Shown in pieces: positions 15,632-24,584 of a stretch of DNA of 64,000 nucleotides. Source of the stretch: Kibdelosporangium sp. MJ126-NF4 (GTDB taxonomy: Bacteria > Actinomycetota > Actinomycetes > Mycobacteriales > Pseudonocardiaceae). Within the stretch, counting starts at the first letter, position 1, and each line of letters opens with the position of its first letter. The stretch covers positions 434,001-498,000 of the forward strand of contig NZ_CDME01000014.1 in assembly GCF_000826545.1 (NCBI RefSeq), written 5' to 3'. The notes beneath the pieces are model-generated. The model worked only from the letters and a program-made list of their open reading frames with translations. It did no database searches and was not told the DNA's origin. Position numbers and translations under genes: made by a program.

Positions 15632-18400
15632 GTGCGGATCGGGATGCTCGGGCCGTTGGAGGTCCAGGACGACGACGGCGCCGAGATCCCGGTGCCGGGT
15701 GCCCGGCTGCGTACGCTGCTGGCCGTCCTGGCGCTGGAACCCGGCACGACCGTGCCGGTCAGCCGGATCGTCGACGCGGTGTGGGGCGCGCGGCCGCCGC
15801 ACCGGCCGGGCAACGCCGTGCAGGCGTTGGTCTCCCGACTGCGCAGGACCGGAATCGCCGTGGAGGCGCGGGCGAACGGGTACGTCCTCGCTGTCGACAC
15901 CGACACGGACACGTTCGAGCGGCTCGTCGGCCGTGAACGGTGGGGTGAGGCCCTGGAGCTGTGGCGGGGGCCCGCGTTGGCGGACGTACGCGACCAGGAG
16001 TACTTCGCAGCCGCCGTGGCGCGGCTGGAGGAGATGCGGTTCACCGCGCTACGACAGGACGGCTCGGTCGCCGAGCTGACCGCGCTGGTCGCCGAGAATC
16101 CCCTGCGGGAGGAACTGGTCCACGCGCTGATGCGCGCGCTTGTCTCCGGTGGACGGACAGCGGACGCGCTTGCCCTGTACGCCAGGACCCGCGCCGCTCT
16201 CGCCGAACAGCTCGGCGCCGATCCGTCGCCGGAGCTGTCCGCGCTGCACGCCCGGATCCTGCGCGGCGCGGTCGAGCACAGGACCAACCTGCGTGCCGCC
16301 CTGACCAGTTTCGTCGGACGCACAGCGGATGTCGTGGAGATCCGTGACCTCATCCGCGACCACCGGCTTGTCACGCTGACCGGGCCGGGTGGGTGTGGGA
16401 AGACACGGCTGGCAGTCGAGGCCGTGCGGGCGTTGCCGGGCGAGGTGTGGCTGGTCGAGCTCGCCGGGCTCACCGACGCCGACGAGGTTCCCGCCGCAGT
16501 CCTGACCACGCTGGGAATCCGGGACCTCGCCGCGCTGCGCGGCCGGGAACTGCTTGTGGTGCTGGACAACTGCGAGCACCTCGTCGACCGTGTCGCGCAC
16601 CTGACCGACACGCTGCTCGGCGAGTGTCCCGCGCTGCGCGTTCTCGCCACCAGCCGAGAACCCCTTGGCATCACGGGGGAAGTCGTCCGACTTGTCGAAC
16701 CGCTCGACCTCCCGCCCGCGGACGCCCGGCTCGCGGACTCGGTGTCGTATCCCGCTGTCCGGTTGCTGATCGACCGCGCCAGTCCGGGTTTCGTGGCGTC
16801 GGAGGCCGTCGTGCGGATCTGCCGGGCACTGGACGGTATTCCCCTGGCCATCGAACTGGCGGCGGCGCGGCTGCGGACCATGCCCGCCGAGCAGGTGGCC
16901 GCGCGCCTGGACGACCGGTTCCGGGTGCTCACCCACGGCAGCCGGACGGCGCTGCCCCGCCACCAGACGCTCCGCGCGGTCATCGACTGGAGCTGGGATC
17001 TGCTGTCGGAGCAGGAGAGGACCGTGTTGTGCAGGCTGGCCGTGTTCGCCGGTGGCGCGACGCTGGAGGCCGCCGAGGCCGTGTGCGGGCCGGAGAGCGT
17101 GCTGACGGCGTTGGTGGACAAGTCGCTTGTCATCGCGGGCGAGCGTTACCGGATGCTGGACACCATCAAGGCCTACTGCCTGGAGAAACTGACCGACCAC
17201 GACGCGGCACACCGCGCGCACGCGGAGTACTTCATCGCCCTGGCCGAAAGCGTGGACCCGCATCTGCGGCGCGCGGAGCAAGTCGAGTGGCTGCCCCGGA
17301 TCCACGCGGAGGACGACAACATCAACGCCGCGCTGCGCAACGCCACCGAGGCCCGGATCGGTATCCGGCTGACCGCCGCGGCGAGCTGGTACTGGTTGTT
17401 CGAATGGTCGCTGCGGTGCCGCATGGTGCCCGGGGCCGAACTCGGCGCTCGCGCGTTGTCGTTGCCGGGTGAGGTCGATGACGAGTCGCGCGCGACGGCG
17501 TTGGCCGCTGTCGCGCAGTTCAACCTCCTCGGCAACGGCGACGAGGACCTCGCCTCGCGGTGGCTCGACACAGCGCGACGGCTCGGCGGACGGCACCCGA
17601 TCGTGCAGGTGGCCGCCGCCGATCCGCTGCAGTCCGATGACCCGTGGGTCCGGTCGATGGCGCGGCTGTTCCAGTCGCAGGGGGCGACCAACTCCGGTCG
17701 TCCCGACGAGGACGGGCTACGGGCCGCGTTGGCCGGGTTCCGGTCCATCGGTGAACGCTGGGGCATCGCCCACTGCCTGGCCGGTATCGCCGACCTGACC
17801 GCGTGGCGCGGTGACCTGGCCGCGGCCGTCGCCGGGTGTGAGGAGGCCATCGCCGTCACCGAGGAGATCGTGTCGAGCCAGGACACGTGGAAACCTCGGT
17901 TGCGGCTGGCACAGCTGCTCTGGTTGCACGGCGACCGGCACCGCTCGGCCGACGCGTTGCACACTGCCGAACGCGACGCCTCCCGGATCGGGCTGCCCGA
18001 GGCCGTGATCGCCGCCGCGAGCACTCGTGCCGAGATCGCGCGGTGGTCCGGTGACTTCGACGCCGCGCTGGTTTCGTTGGCCAGGGCGGAATCCGCGCTG
18101 GACGGTCGTACGGTGAACTGGGGTTTCCGGGCGGCGCTGCTGGACCTGCGCGGGTATTTGACGGGTGACCGGCGGGACGCGATGGCGTGGGCGCGTCGTG
18201 CGCGCAGCGCGCCGCTGATCGCCCAAGTGCTGATCGGGCAGGCGGATCAGGCTTTGCGGGCGGGCGATGTCGCGGCGGCTGCACGCTTGCTGGCGGAGTC
18301 GGTCGCGGTGCGTGGCGCACCGGACCTGTCCAATCCCGACGCCGCACGCATCCAAGCGGCACTGTCGGAACACCCGGAACTGTCAGACCCCTATGCTTGA
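15632..18400 (+). CDS. AfsR/SARP-like regulator: winged helix, BTAD, NTPase and TPR domains
   Basis: The 922-residue protein starts MRIGMLGPLEVQDDDG with an OmpR-like winged helix (about 1-85, RLRTLLAVLALEPGTTVPVSRIVDAVWG). A bacterial transcriptional activation (BTAD) domain follows to about 215, with the ending LYARTRAALAEQLGADPSPELSALHARIL. From about 230 it has an NB-ARC-like ATPase (FVGR sensor, Walker A GPGGCGKT, LLVVLDNCEHL, LATSREPLGI). The last 400 residues are TPR-like helices. Such proteins activate antibiotic or stress genes, usually on signal and ATP binding. The GTG 15632 start follows the DsbA-like gene by 15 bases. No biosynthetic cluster is visible nearby, so its target is unknown. 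Confidence 0.88.
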   Translation: MRIGMLGPLEVQDDDGAEIPVPGARLRTLLAVLALEPGTTVPVSRIVDAVWGARPPHRPGNAVQALVSRLRRTGIAVEARANGYVLAVDTDTDTFERLVGRERWGEALELWRGPALADVRDQEYFAAAVARLEEMRFTALRQDGSVAELTALVAENPLREELVHALMRALVSGGRTADALALYARTRAALAEQLGADPSPELSALHARILRGAVEHRTNLRAALTSFVGRTADVVEIRDLIRDHRLVTLTGPGGCGKTRLAVEAVRALPGEVWLVELAGLTDADEVPAAVLTTLGIRDLAALRGRELLVVLDNCEHLVDRVAHLTDTLLGECPALRVLATSREPLGITGEVVRLVEPLDLPPADARLADSVSYPAVRLLIDRASPGFVASEAVVRICRALDGIPLAIELAAARLRTMPAEQVAARLDDRFRVLTHGSRTALPRHQTLRAVIDWSWDLLSEQERTVLCRLAVFAGGATLEAAEAVCGPESVLTALVDKSLVIAGERYRMLDTIKAYCLEKLTDHDAAHRAHAEYFIALAESVDPHLRRAEQVEWLPRIHAEDDNINAALRNATEARIGIRLTAAASWYWLFEWSLRCRMVPGAELGARALSLPGEVDDESRATALAAVAQFNLLGNGDEDLASRWLDTARRLGGRHPIVQVAAADPLQSDDPWVRSMARLFQSQGATNSGRPDEDGLRAALAGFRSIGERWGIAHCLAGIADLTAWRGDLAAAVAGCEEAIAVTEEIVSSQDTWKPRLRLAQLLWLHGDRHRSADALHTAERDASRIGLPEAVIAAASTRAEIARWSGDFDAALVSLARAESALDGRTVNWGFRAALLDLRGYLTGDRRDAMAWARRARSAPLIAQVLIGQADQALRAGDVAAAARLLAESVAVRGAPDLSNPDAARIQAALSEHPELSDPYA

Positions 18401-18472
18401 CTTGAAAATAGGGGTTCCCCCGATGGCGGGATTTGCCGGAGCAGGCCACGGGTGCCGGGCCTGCCGGGGGAG

Positions 18473-20377
18473 TCACCGGGGTTCGCCGGTTGGGTTGGTC
18501 GCCGGGGCGGGCGGGTTCAGGTGGCGGATGAGGAAGTCCCAGGTGCGGCGGTGGACGTAGCGTTCATACCCGGTGTACACATGATCCGAGCCTGGCACGA
18601 TCAGCATCTCGAAGTCCTTGTCCGCGGCGATCAGCGCCTCCACGAGCCGGTAGGTCTGCTCCGGCGGGGCTTGGTCGTCCAAGCCGCCGTGGATCAGCAT
18701 CAGCTTGCCGGTCAACCGGTCCGCCGACTCCACAGTGGAGGTTCGGGCGAAGGCCGCCGGGTCGTACGGGCCGTACATGTCCGTGTTCGCCGGGTCGGTG
18801 TAGCGCAGGTCGGACACGCCGGACAGGGCCACCCCGACGGTGAACACGTCCGGGAAGTCCAGCATCGCCCGCACTGTGCCGTAACCGCCGCCGGAGATCC
18901 CGGAGATCCCCACCCGGCTGGGATCCATCCACGGCCGGGTCGCCGCCAGTTGCCGCAGCGCCGCCGCGTGGTCGTCCAGGCCCGCTGCCTGGTTCTGGTA
19001 GGACACGTCGAAGAAGGCCTTGTCCCGTCCCGGCATTCCGCGCCCGTCCAGCGCGACCACCACGAACCCCAAGGCAGCCAACGCCTCCGCGTCATAGCCG
19101 TGCCACCCGGGATCGAACGCGGCGCTGACCCGGGTGGTGAGCGGGACGGGGTACGTGTGGTCGACAACCGGGTACGTGCATTGGGGATCGAACCCGTGCG
19201 GGCGGTACAGCACGCCGTAGACGTCCGTCGACCCGTCGGCGGACTTCACGCGGAACCGCTCCGGCGCGGTCCAGCCGGTCTCCACGAGACCGGTGATGTC
19301 CGCGCGGCCCAGCTCCTCCAGCACCCGGCCGTCCCACGAGCGCATGGTGTGCACGGGTGGGGTGTCCGTTGTGGACGCCGTGTCGACGAAGCGTGAGCCG
19401 TCCGGCGACACCGTGACCACGTGGTCGAGTTCGTCATCGGTCACGCGGGTGAAACCCGAGCCGTCCAACCGGACGCGGCACACCGTGCCGCGATAGGGAT
19501 CCGACGGCACGAGCCCGGCGGCGAGGAAGTACACCTCGGACGCGTCCGCCCACAGGACCTGCTTCACCAGCCACGGACCCGACGTCACCTGCCCGAGCAA
19601 CTCCCCCGCGTCCGAGTACCGGTACAGGTGGCCCCACCCGTCGCGCTCGGAGAACCACAGCACCTCCCCCGACGGCAGCACACGCACAGCGGGCCCGAGC
19701 ATCAGGTGCTGTGTCGGCACAACCCGCGTGGGGCCGGTCTCGTGCACCACGGTCCGGACCTCACCGGTCGCCGGGTCGAGCCGCCGCAGACCCAACCCGT
19801 CCTCGCCGACCAGGAAGTACACGGCGTCGTTCGCCCACCACGCCCAGTTCATCTGGATCGGCGACAGCATCGGCATCGGGACCGGATCCGACTGGGCTCG
19901 CACCACGGCCGAGGTGCGCACGTCGACCACGACGAACTGGGCGTGCTGGACGTCCTCGTCGCCCGGCAGCGCCGACCGTTTGGACCGCAGCCCGTCGAAC
20001 GACAGCAGGTACTTGCGGCGCATACCCTCCTGCAGCGTGCGATGGGTGAGCACCTTCGTCGAGTCCGGTGACCACACCGCCGCCGGGGGCGCGTGCGGAA
20101 GGCCCATCTTGGTGAACACGTCGGCGTACATGTAGTAGTCCGGGCTGGCGCCGTAGTCGTGGTCGACGTCGCCGTCCACGGTCAACGGCCGTTCACGCCC
20201 GTCCTCGCGGATCCACAGGTTGTAGTCACGGCGGAACACCACGGACGTGCCGTCCGGAGACGGGATCTCCAACGGGTTGCCCGGTGGCTGCGCCCAGGGC
20301 GGGGTAACCGTCGCGTCACGCACGAGGTTCGGCCGGTTGGCCGCCAGTAACCGCTCGGCGGTTTCGTAGGGAGTCAC
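18473..20377 (-). CDS. S9 family prolyl oligopeptidase (dipeptidyl peptidase IV-like)
   Basis: The protein of about 634 residues has an N-terminal beta-propeller (roughly 20-380, with repeats such as IPSPDGTSVVFRRDYNLWI). A C-terminal alpha/beta-hydrolase domain follows, with the serine in GISGISGGGYGTVRAML, the aspartate in HGGLDDQAPPEQT and the histidine in VPGSDHVYTGYER. It would cleave short peptides, often after proline. No signal peptide is seen, so it acts in the cytoplasm. GTG 20377 gives the family-like start VTPYETAERLLAANRPN; a GTG at 20431 would add 18 residues with no similarity. It diverges from the isochorismatase-family gene. Confidence 0.88.
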   Translation of the reverse strand: MTPYETAERLLAANRPNLVRDATVTPPWAQPPGNPLEIPSPDGTSVVFRRDYNLWIREDGRERPLTVDGDVDHDYGASPDYYMYADVFTKMGLPHAPPAAVWSPDSTKVLTHRTLQEGMRRKYLLSFDGLRSKRSALPGDEDVQHAQFVVVDVRTSAVVRAQSDPVPMPMLSPIQMNWAWWANDAVYFLVGEDGLGLRRLDPATGEVRTVVHETGPTRVVPTQHLMLGPAVRVLPSGEVLWFSERDGWGHLYRYSDAGELLGQVTSGPWLVKQVLWADASEVYFLAAGLVPSDPYRGTVCRVRLDGSGFTRVTDDELDHVVTVSPDGSRFVDTASTTDTPPVHTMRSWDGRVLEELGRADITGLVETGWTAPERFRVKSADGSTDVYGVLYRPHGFDPQCTYPVVDHTYPVPLTTRVSAAFDPGWHGYDAEALAALGFVVVALDGRGMPGRDKAFFDVSYQNQAAGLDDHAAALRQLAATRPWMDPSRVGISGISGGGYGTVRAMLDFPDVFTVGVALSGVSDLRYTDPANTDMYGPYDPAAFARTSTVESADRLTGKLMLIHGGLDDQAPPEQTYRLVEALIAADKDFEMLIVPGSDHVYTGYERYVHRRTWDFLIRHLNPPAPATNPTGEPR

Positions 20378-20509
20378 CGCCCCACTGTCGCCGGGAGCGC
20401 TGACAGGGAAGCCGACTCGCGCTGACAGCACGCTGACATGACCAGATCCGTCCGCTTCCCGGCTGTGACGTGCCTACCGGCGTGACCCGGGATCGGTCAG
20501 AGTTGACGT

Positions 20510-21058
20510 ATGACCAAGGCGCTGCTGGTAGTCGACGTCCAGGAATCATTCCGGCAACGGCCGAACTGGGCCGAGCTGTCCAACCCGGACATCGTCGGGC
20601 AGGTGAACCGGCTGGTGGACCTGAGCAGAGCGGAGAACGACCTCGTCGTGTGGGTGCTGCACAGCGAGCCGGGCACCGGCACGGTGTTCGATCCGGCCAG
20701 CGGGCACGTCCGGCTGCTCGACGGCCTCCAGCCTCGCGAAGGCGAACCGGTGTTGACCAAGACGTCGCACAACGCGTTCACCACGACCAGCCTGCAGCAG
20801 ACCCTGACCTCGTTGGGTATCCACGAGCTGCTGGTCAGTGGGATCCGCACCGAGCAGTGCTGCGAGACCACCGCCCGGGTGGGCAGCGACCTCGGCTACG
20901 ACATGACGTTCGTGACCGACGCCACCGCGACCACCCCGCTGCCGCACTGGCGGACCGGGGTCGTGATGGAGACCAAGGACCTGATCGAACGAACCGAGTA
21001 CGCGTTGGCCGGACGATTTGCGACGATACGAACTGTGGCGGAGCTGACCGGATCGTGA
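20510..21058 (+). CDS. Isochorismatase family cysteine hydrolase
   Basis: The 182-residue protein has the catalytic triad of the isochorismatase-like superfamily: aspartate in LLVVDVQESF (about residue 9), lysine in VLTKTSHNAF and cysteine in SGIRTEQCCETTAR. These enzymes hydrolyse amides or vinyl ethers (nicotinamidase, isochorismatase and relatives). The exact substrate cannot be assigned. Its stop overlaps the GTG of the following GlxA-type regulator by four bases, an arrangement seen when the regulator senses the enzyme's substrate. Confidence 0.9.
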   Translation: MTKALLVVDVQESFRQRPNWAELSNPDIVGQVNRLVDLSRAENDLVVWVLHSEPGTGTVFDPASGHVRLLDGLQPREGEPVLTKTSHNAFTTTSLQQTLTSLGIHELLVSGIRTEQCCETTARVGSDLGYDMTFVTDATATTPLPHWRTGVVMETKDLIERTEYALAGRFATIRTVAELTGS

Positions 21059-21957
21059 CCCAAGTGGTGTTCCTGCTCGTGCGGGGTGTGCACCTGCTGG
21101 ACCTCTCGGGGCCCGCGCAGGTGTACTCCAGCGCGGCCGACCTCGGTCTGGGGTACGAGCTGCGCTACGTGGGCGAGAACGCCGAGGTGCCCAGTGCACA
21201 GGGTGTGGTGCTGCGCGCCGACCCCGAGTTGCCCTCGATGGCCGCGACGGACCTGTTGCTGATTCCCGGCTGGCGTTCGCCGAAACTCGCGGGCTCCGGA
21301 ACGCTGACCTCCGCGACGCTGGACTGGCTGCGTGAGCACCACGCCGCGGGCGGCACGGTGGCGAGCGTCTGCGCGGGGGCGGACGTGCTGGGCCGGGCGG
21401 GCCTGCTCGACGGTCGCCGCTGCACCACGCACCACGAACTGCAGGACGAGCTGGAACGCCGCTACCCCAACGCCTCGGTCGTCCGCGACGTGCTCTACGT
21501 CGTGGACGACCGGGTGGTGACCTCCGCGGGCATCGCCAGCGGTATCGACCTGGCGCTGCACCTGGTGACCACGCGCCACGGCCCGTCCGCGGCGGCCGCC
21601 ATCGCGCGGACCATGGTCGTGTACGCCCGCCGCAACGGCGATGAGCACCAAGCCAGTGTTCTGATGCGCTACCGGTCGCACGTGAACGAGGCCGTGCACC
21701 GGATCCAGGACATCATCGAGACACGGATGACCGACCGGTTGTCGCTGGCCGAACTCGCGCACCTCAGCGGCTGCAGCGAACGGACGGTCACGCGCCTGTT
21801 CACCCGCGCCACCGGGATGACGCCCCTGCGGTATCAGCAGGCGTTGCGTGTCGAACGCGCCGAACATCTCATCGGCCACGGCACCACGGTCGAGTCCGCC
21901 GCGCGCATGGTCGGCTTCGAGGACGCGCGCATGCTGCGCCGTCTGCGCTCCCGGTGA
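21055..21957 (+). CDS. GlxA family AraC-type transcriptional regulator
   Basis: The 300-residue protein joins a DJ-1/PfpI-like sensor (about 1-185, nucleophile-elbow region VASVCAGADVLGRAGLL) to a C-terminal AraC/XylS double HTH (LSLAELAHLSGCSERTVTRLFTRATGMTPLRYQQALRVERAEHLI). It ends rather abruptly at FEDARMLRRLRSR, just after the start of the second recognition helix, a little short of the usual end. GTG 21055 overlaps the TGA of the isochorismatase-family gene. It probably controls that gene in response to a small amide or amine. Confidence 0.9.
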   Translation: MTQVVFLLVRGVHLLDLSGPAQVYSSAADLGLGYELRYVGENAEVPSAQGVVLRADPELPSMAATDLLLIPGWRSPKLAGSGTLTSATLDWLREHHAAGGTVASVCAGADVLGRAGLLDGRRCTTHHELQDELERRYPNASVVRDVLYVVDDRVVTSAGIASGIDLALHLVTTRHGPSAAAAIARTMVVYARRNGDEHQASVLMRYRSHVNEAVHRIQDIIETRMTDRLSLAELAHLSGCSERTVTRLFTRATGMTPLRYQQALRVERAEHLIGHGTTVESAARMVGFEDARMLRRLRSR

Positions 21958-21961
21958 ACGG

Positions 21962-22411
21962 TCACGGCTCGGCGATGCCGCGTTCGTAGGCCAGCAGGGT
22001 GTCGATGAACATCCGCCGCTGCTCGCCGCTCAGCGGGCGCAGCGCGTTCTGCCAGGCCGTGGCGCCGCGGGCGAGCCATTCGTCGATGGCGGGCCGATGG
22101 GCGTCGCTGATGCTCACGATGCGGCGGCGGCGGTCGTCCTCGTCCTCGCGTCGTTCGAGGATGCCCTTGCGGCTCAGGTCGCCGATCATCAGGCTGACCG
22201 TCGCCGGGGCCACTTCCAGCCTTTCGGCCAGGTCGTTGACGGTCATCGGACCGTCGAACAGCAGGTAGGACAGCAGCGACAGGTGCCGTGGGGCCAGCGC
22301 GAGCGACTGCAGTTCGTCGGGGACCTTGACTCGTTTGACCCGGCCGACCATCCGCGGCATGAGCAACAGCAACGCCCGGACGGCGTCGTCGACCTCCAGG
22401 CCCGTTGACAT
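21962..22411 (-). CDS. MarR family transcriptional regulator
   Basis: The 149-residue product has the MarR winged helix: LSLLSYLLFDGPMTVNDLAERLEVAPATVSLMIGDLSRKGILERREDEDDRRRRIVSIS. The wing carries the usual DDRRRR. ATG 22411 is preceded by GGGAGG. It ends four bases from the convergent GlxA-type gene. It diverges from a hemerythrin gene, and the gap holds a 17-base palindrome that is likely its operator. Oxidative or iron-linked signals are plausible given the neighbour, but that is inference. Confidence 0.88.
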   Translation of the reverse strand: MSTGLEVDDAVRALLLLMPRMVGRVKRVKVPDELQSLALAPRHLSLLSYLLFDGPMTVNDLAERLEVAPATVSLMIGDLSRKGILERREDEDDRRRRIVSISDAHRPAIDEWLARGATAWQNALRPLSGEQRRMFIDTLLAYERGIAEP

Positions 22412-22449
22412 GCCCACCCCTCCCGCAATACCTTTGTATCTATAGCTAC

Positions 22450-22466
22450 TTTGCTTTCAAAGCAAA
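22450..22466. promoter_or_regulatory. 17-bp palindrome, probable MarR operator
   Basis: TTTGCTTTCAAAGCAAA is fully symmetrical around its central base. It is AT-rich against a GC-rich background and lies between the divergent MarR and hemerythrin genes. MarR-family operators are typically palindromes of this length and composition. Confidence 0.7.
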
Positions 22467-22501
22467 AACACTTCCCGGCTCATGTTATCCAGGAGGCGAC
22501 C

Positions 22502-22900
22502 GTGACCACTCCGCAACGCAGGCGGGCCATGGCCGAGCAGCTGCTGCGCGCACACCGTGACCTGCGTCAACAGCTCGCACGGTTGCGTGCGGACGTGGGC
22601 ACGGGCGAGCTCGGCCACAGCCTGATCACGCACTGCCTGGCGTACTGCGACAGCCTGCACGGCCACCACAGCAAGGAGGACGGCGCGCTGGCCCAGCTCG
22701 GTGACGAACTCGGCAGCGTGCTGGAGCGGGTGCGCCGCGAGCACCACATGGTGGCGGACGCGCTCGGCGAGATCCGGCGGCTGCTCGCCGCTCCGACACC
22801 GGCAGCCGAGCTGAAAACCCGGCTCGACCAGCTCGCTGACCAGCTGGAAGATCACTTCGCCTACGAAGAGGAGCAACTCCTGCCTGCGCTGTCGGCCTAG
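22502..22900 (+). CDS. Hemerythrin domain-containing protein
   Basis: The 132-residue protein is a four-helix HHE/hemerythrin-like bundle. Candidate di-iron ligands are histidines in RAHRDLRQQL, SLHGHHSKEDGAL and REHHMVADAL, and the C-terminal HFAYEEEQLLPAL. These proteins bind non-haem iron and respond to oxygen or NO, or help DNA repair. GTG 22502 follows AGGAGG at good spacing. The divergent MarR gene and the shared palindrome point to repressor control. Confidence 0.87.
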   Translation: MTTPQRRRAMAEQLLRAHRDLRQQLARLRADVGTGELGHSLITHCLAYCDSLHGHHSKEDGALAQLGDELGSVLERVRREHHMVADALGEIRRLLAAPTPAAELKTRLDQLADQLEDHFAYEEEQLLPALSA

Positions 22901-22917
22901 GTCAGTACCCTTTGCGG

Positions 22918-23979
22918 GTGAGTTCACGGCGGCCGACGCTCGACACCGTGGCACGCGAGGTTGGCGTGTCCCGGGCGACGGTGTCCAACGCCTACAACCG
23001 GCCCGACCAGCTGTCCGAGCGGTTGCGAGCGGAGATCCTCAGCGCCGCGGCCCGGCTGGGGTACGCCGGGCCGGACCCGGTCGCCCGCAGTCTGGCCACG
23101 CAGCGCTCCGGAGTGGTCGCCGTGATGCTCGACGGCGGCCTGTCCGCGGCGTTCTCCGACCCGGCGCTGTCGATCGTGCTCGACAGCATGGCGTCCACAG
23201 TCGACACCGGCGAACGCTCGCTCGTACTCATGCCCGGCGGCCCCCACGGTGGCGGCCCCAGCCCCGCAGCGGTGGCCCGGGTGCACGCGGACGTCGTGAT
23301 CGCGTACTCGCTGCCGGACAACGCGCCCGCCATCGCGGCGGTCCGCCAACGTGGCCTGCCGCTCGTGGTGGTCGACCAGACCAACGCGGACGTGCGCGTC
23401 GACGACCGCGCGGGGGCCGCACTGGCGGCACAGCACGTGGTCGACCTCGGCCACCGGGACGTCGCCATCCTCGGCCTGGACCTGGCACCGGACGGGCACA
23501 CCGGACCGGCGACCCGCGAACGGATCGAGTCGTCCGAGTTCCAGGTCACCCTGGAACGGCTGTACGGCTACCTCGACCACCTGCCCGCGTCCACCCCGGT
23601 CTGGGAAGCCGCGGGCAGCGTGCGCGAACACGGCCGCACCGGCGCCGCATGGCTGCTGGCGCGAGATCCCCGGCCGACTGCACTACTCTGCATGTCGGAC
23701 GAACTGGCGATCGGTGCGATCCGGGCCGCGCGTGACATGGGTCTCGCCGTGCCGCGTGATCTGACGATCGTGGGCTTCGACGACACTCCGGCAGCGGCGT
23801 GGGCGGATCCGCCGCTGACGACGATGCGACAGGATCTGCTTGAGAAGGGGAGACAGACCGGTGAGCAGGTACTTCGCCTGCTGGACGGCAGACAGACCGA
23901 CGGGCCGGTGACCATCCCGGTCACGCTGGTCGGCAGAGCCTCCAGCGGACCGGTGCCGACAGGCCGCCTACCTCGGTGA
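22918..23979 (+). CDS. LacI family transcriptional regulator
   Basis: The 353-residue protein has an N-terminal LacI HTH and hinge (RPTLDTVAREVGVSRATVSNAYNRPDQLSERLRAEILSAAARLGYAG) and a periplasmic-binding-like effector domain ending with PLTTMRQDLLEKGRQTGEQVL. The GTG at 22918 is used; a TTG two codons earlier is possible. It follows the hemerythrin gene on the same strand by 17 bases. No sugar gene lies next to it, so its target operon is probably elsewhere. Confidence 0.9.
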   Translation: MSSRRPTLDTVAREVGVSRATVSNAYNRPDQLSERLRAEILSAAARLGYAGPDPVARSLATQRSGVVAVMLDGGLSAAFSDPALSIVLDSMASTVDTGERSLVLMPGGPHGGGPSPAAVARVHADVVIAYSLPDNAPAIAAVRQRGLPLVVVDQTNADVRVDDRAGAALAAQHVVDLGHRDVAILGLDLAPDGHTGPATRERIESSEFQVTLERLYGYLDHLPASTPVWEAAGSVREHGRTGAAWLLARDPRPTALLCMSDELAIGAIRAARDMGLAVPRDLTIVGFDDTPAAAWADPPLTTMRQDLLEKGRQTGEQVLRLLDGRQTDGPVTIPVTLVGRASSGPVPTGRLPR

Positions 23980-24067
23980 TCTTGTTCACCCAGACTGGTG
24001 CGATTCAGAAACACTGAGGCGCTGTCGAACGATCACCACACTGAAGGCGGATAGCCTGCCGCCCTCA

Positions 24068-24143
24068 GCCCCCGTAGCTCAGCGGATAGAGCGAGTGACT
24101 TCTAATCACTTGGTCGCAGGTTCGAGTCCTGCCGGGGGCACCA
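24068..24143 (+). tRNA. tRNA-Arg (anticodon TCT)
   Basis: A full cloverleaf is present. The acceptor stem GCCCCCG pairs with CGGGGGC, the anticodon stem AGTGA/TCACT encloses the loop CTTCTAA, and the T-arm is GCAGGTTCGAGTCCTGC. The anticodon TCT reads the rare arginine codon AGA. The CCA end is encoded at 24141-24143. Confidence 0.97.
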
Positions 24144-24417
24144 TCTTTTCGCAGCTCAGCCTTCATTGCCACGCCTCCCCTCAGCCATCCGGAGGCGCGT
24201 GCTGAACGCGGTTACCCGCGCTCGGCCCAACGCAAACCTCCTCCGTTCGGATGAACCCCGATCACGGCGCGTGGCACTTGTTACGTTGGCTGGGCTGGAA
24301 CGTGTCCCAGTCCCTTTCCTGGAGGAATCCATGGCTGCCCGGAGCCGAACACCGGGCGACCGCTGGAAGCCCGGTGCATCGAGTCGTTGACCACTCGTAT
24401 CCACCAGGAGTCCACAC

Positions 24418-24546
24418 GTGTCCACTTGGTACAGGACGTTCTTCACCGACCTGCCCAACGAGTTCTGGCGGCGATTGGCGCCCGATCCCGCTGCCGAGAT
24501 CGATTTCGTCGAGCGGCGGCTGCGGCTGACCGCGACCCGGATGTAG
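24418..24546 (+). pseudogene. Truncated SAM-dependent methyltransferase N-terminus
   Basis: A 42-codon frame with a good ribosome binding site (AGGAG) encodes VSTWYRTFFTDLPNEFWRR and then AAEIDFVERRLRLTATRM before a TAG. This resembles the first forty residues of class I methyltransferases, just before their glycine-rich SAM motif, which is absent. It is probably a gene stump left downstream of the tRNA gene. The 270 bases between it and tRNA-Arg hold no recognisable gene, only a 19-codon frame at 24331-24390 that has a strong GGAGGA site but no recognised similarity. Confidence 0.5.
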
Positions 24547-24584
24547 GGACCGCGCGTGGGGCCGCCGCCAGCGCGGCCTCCACG

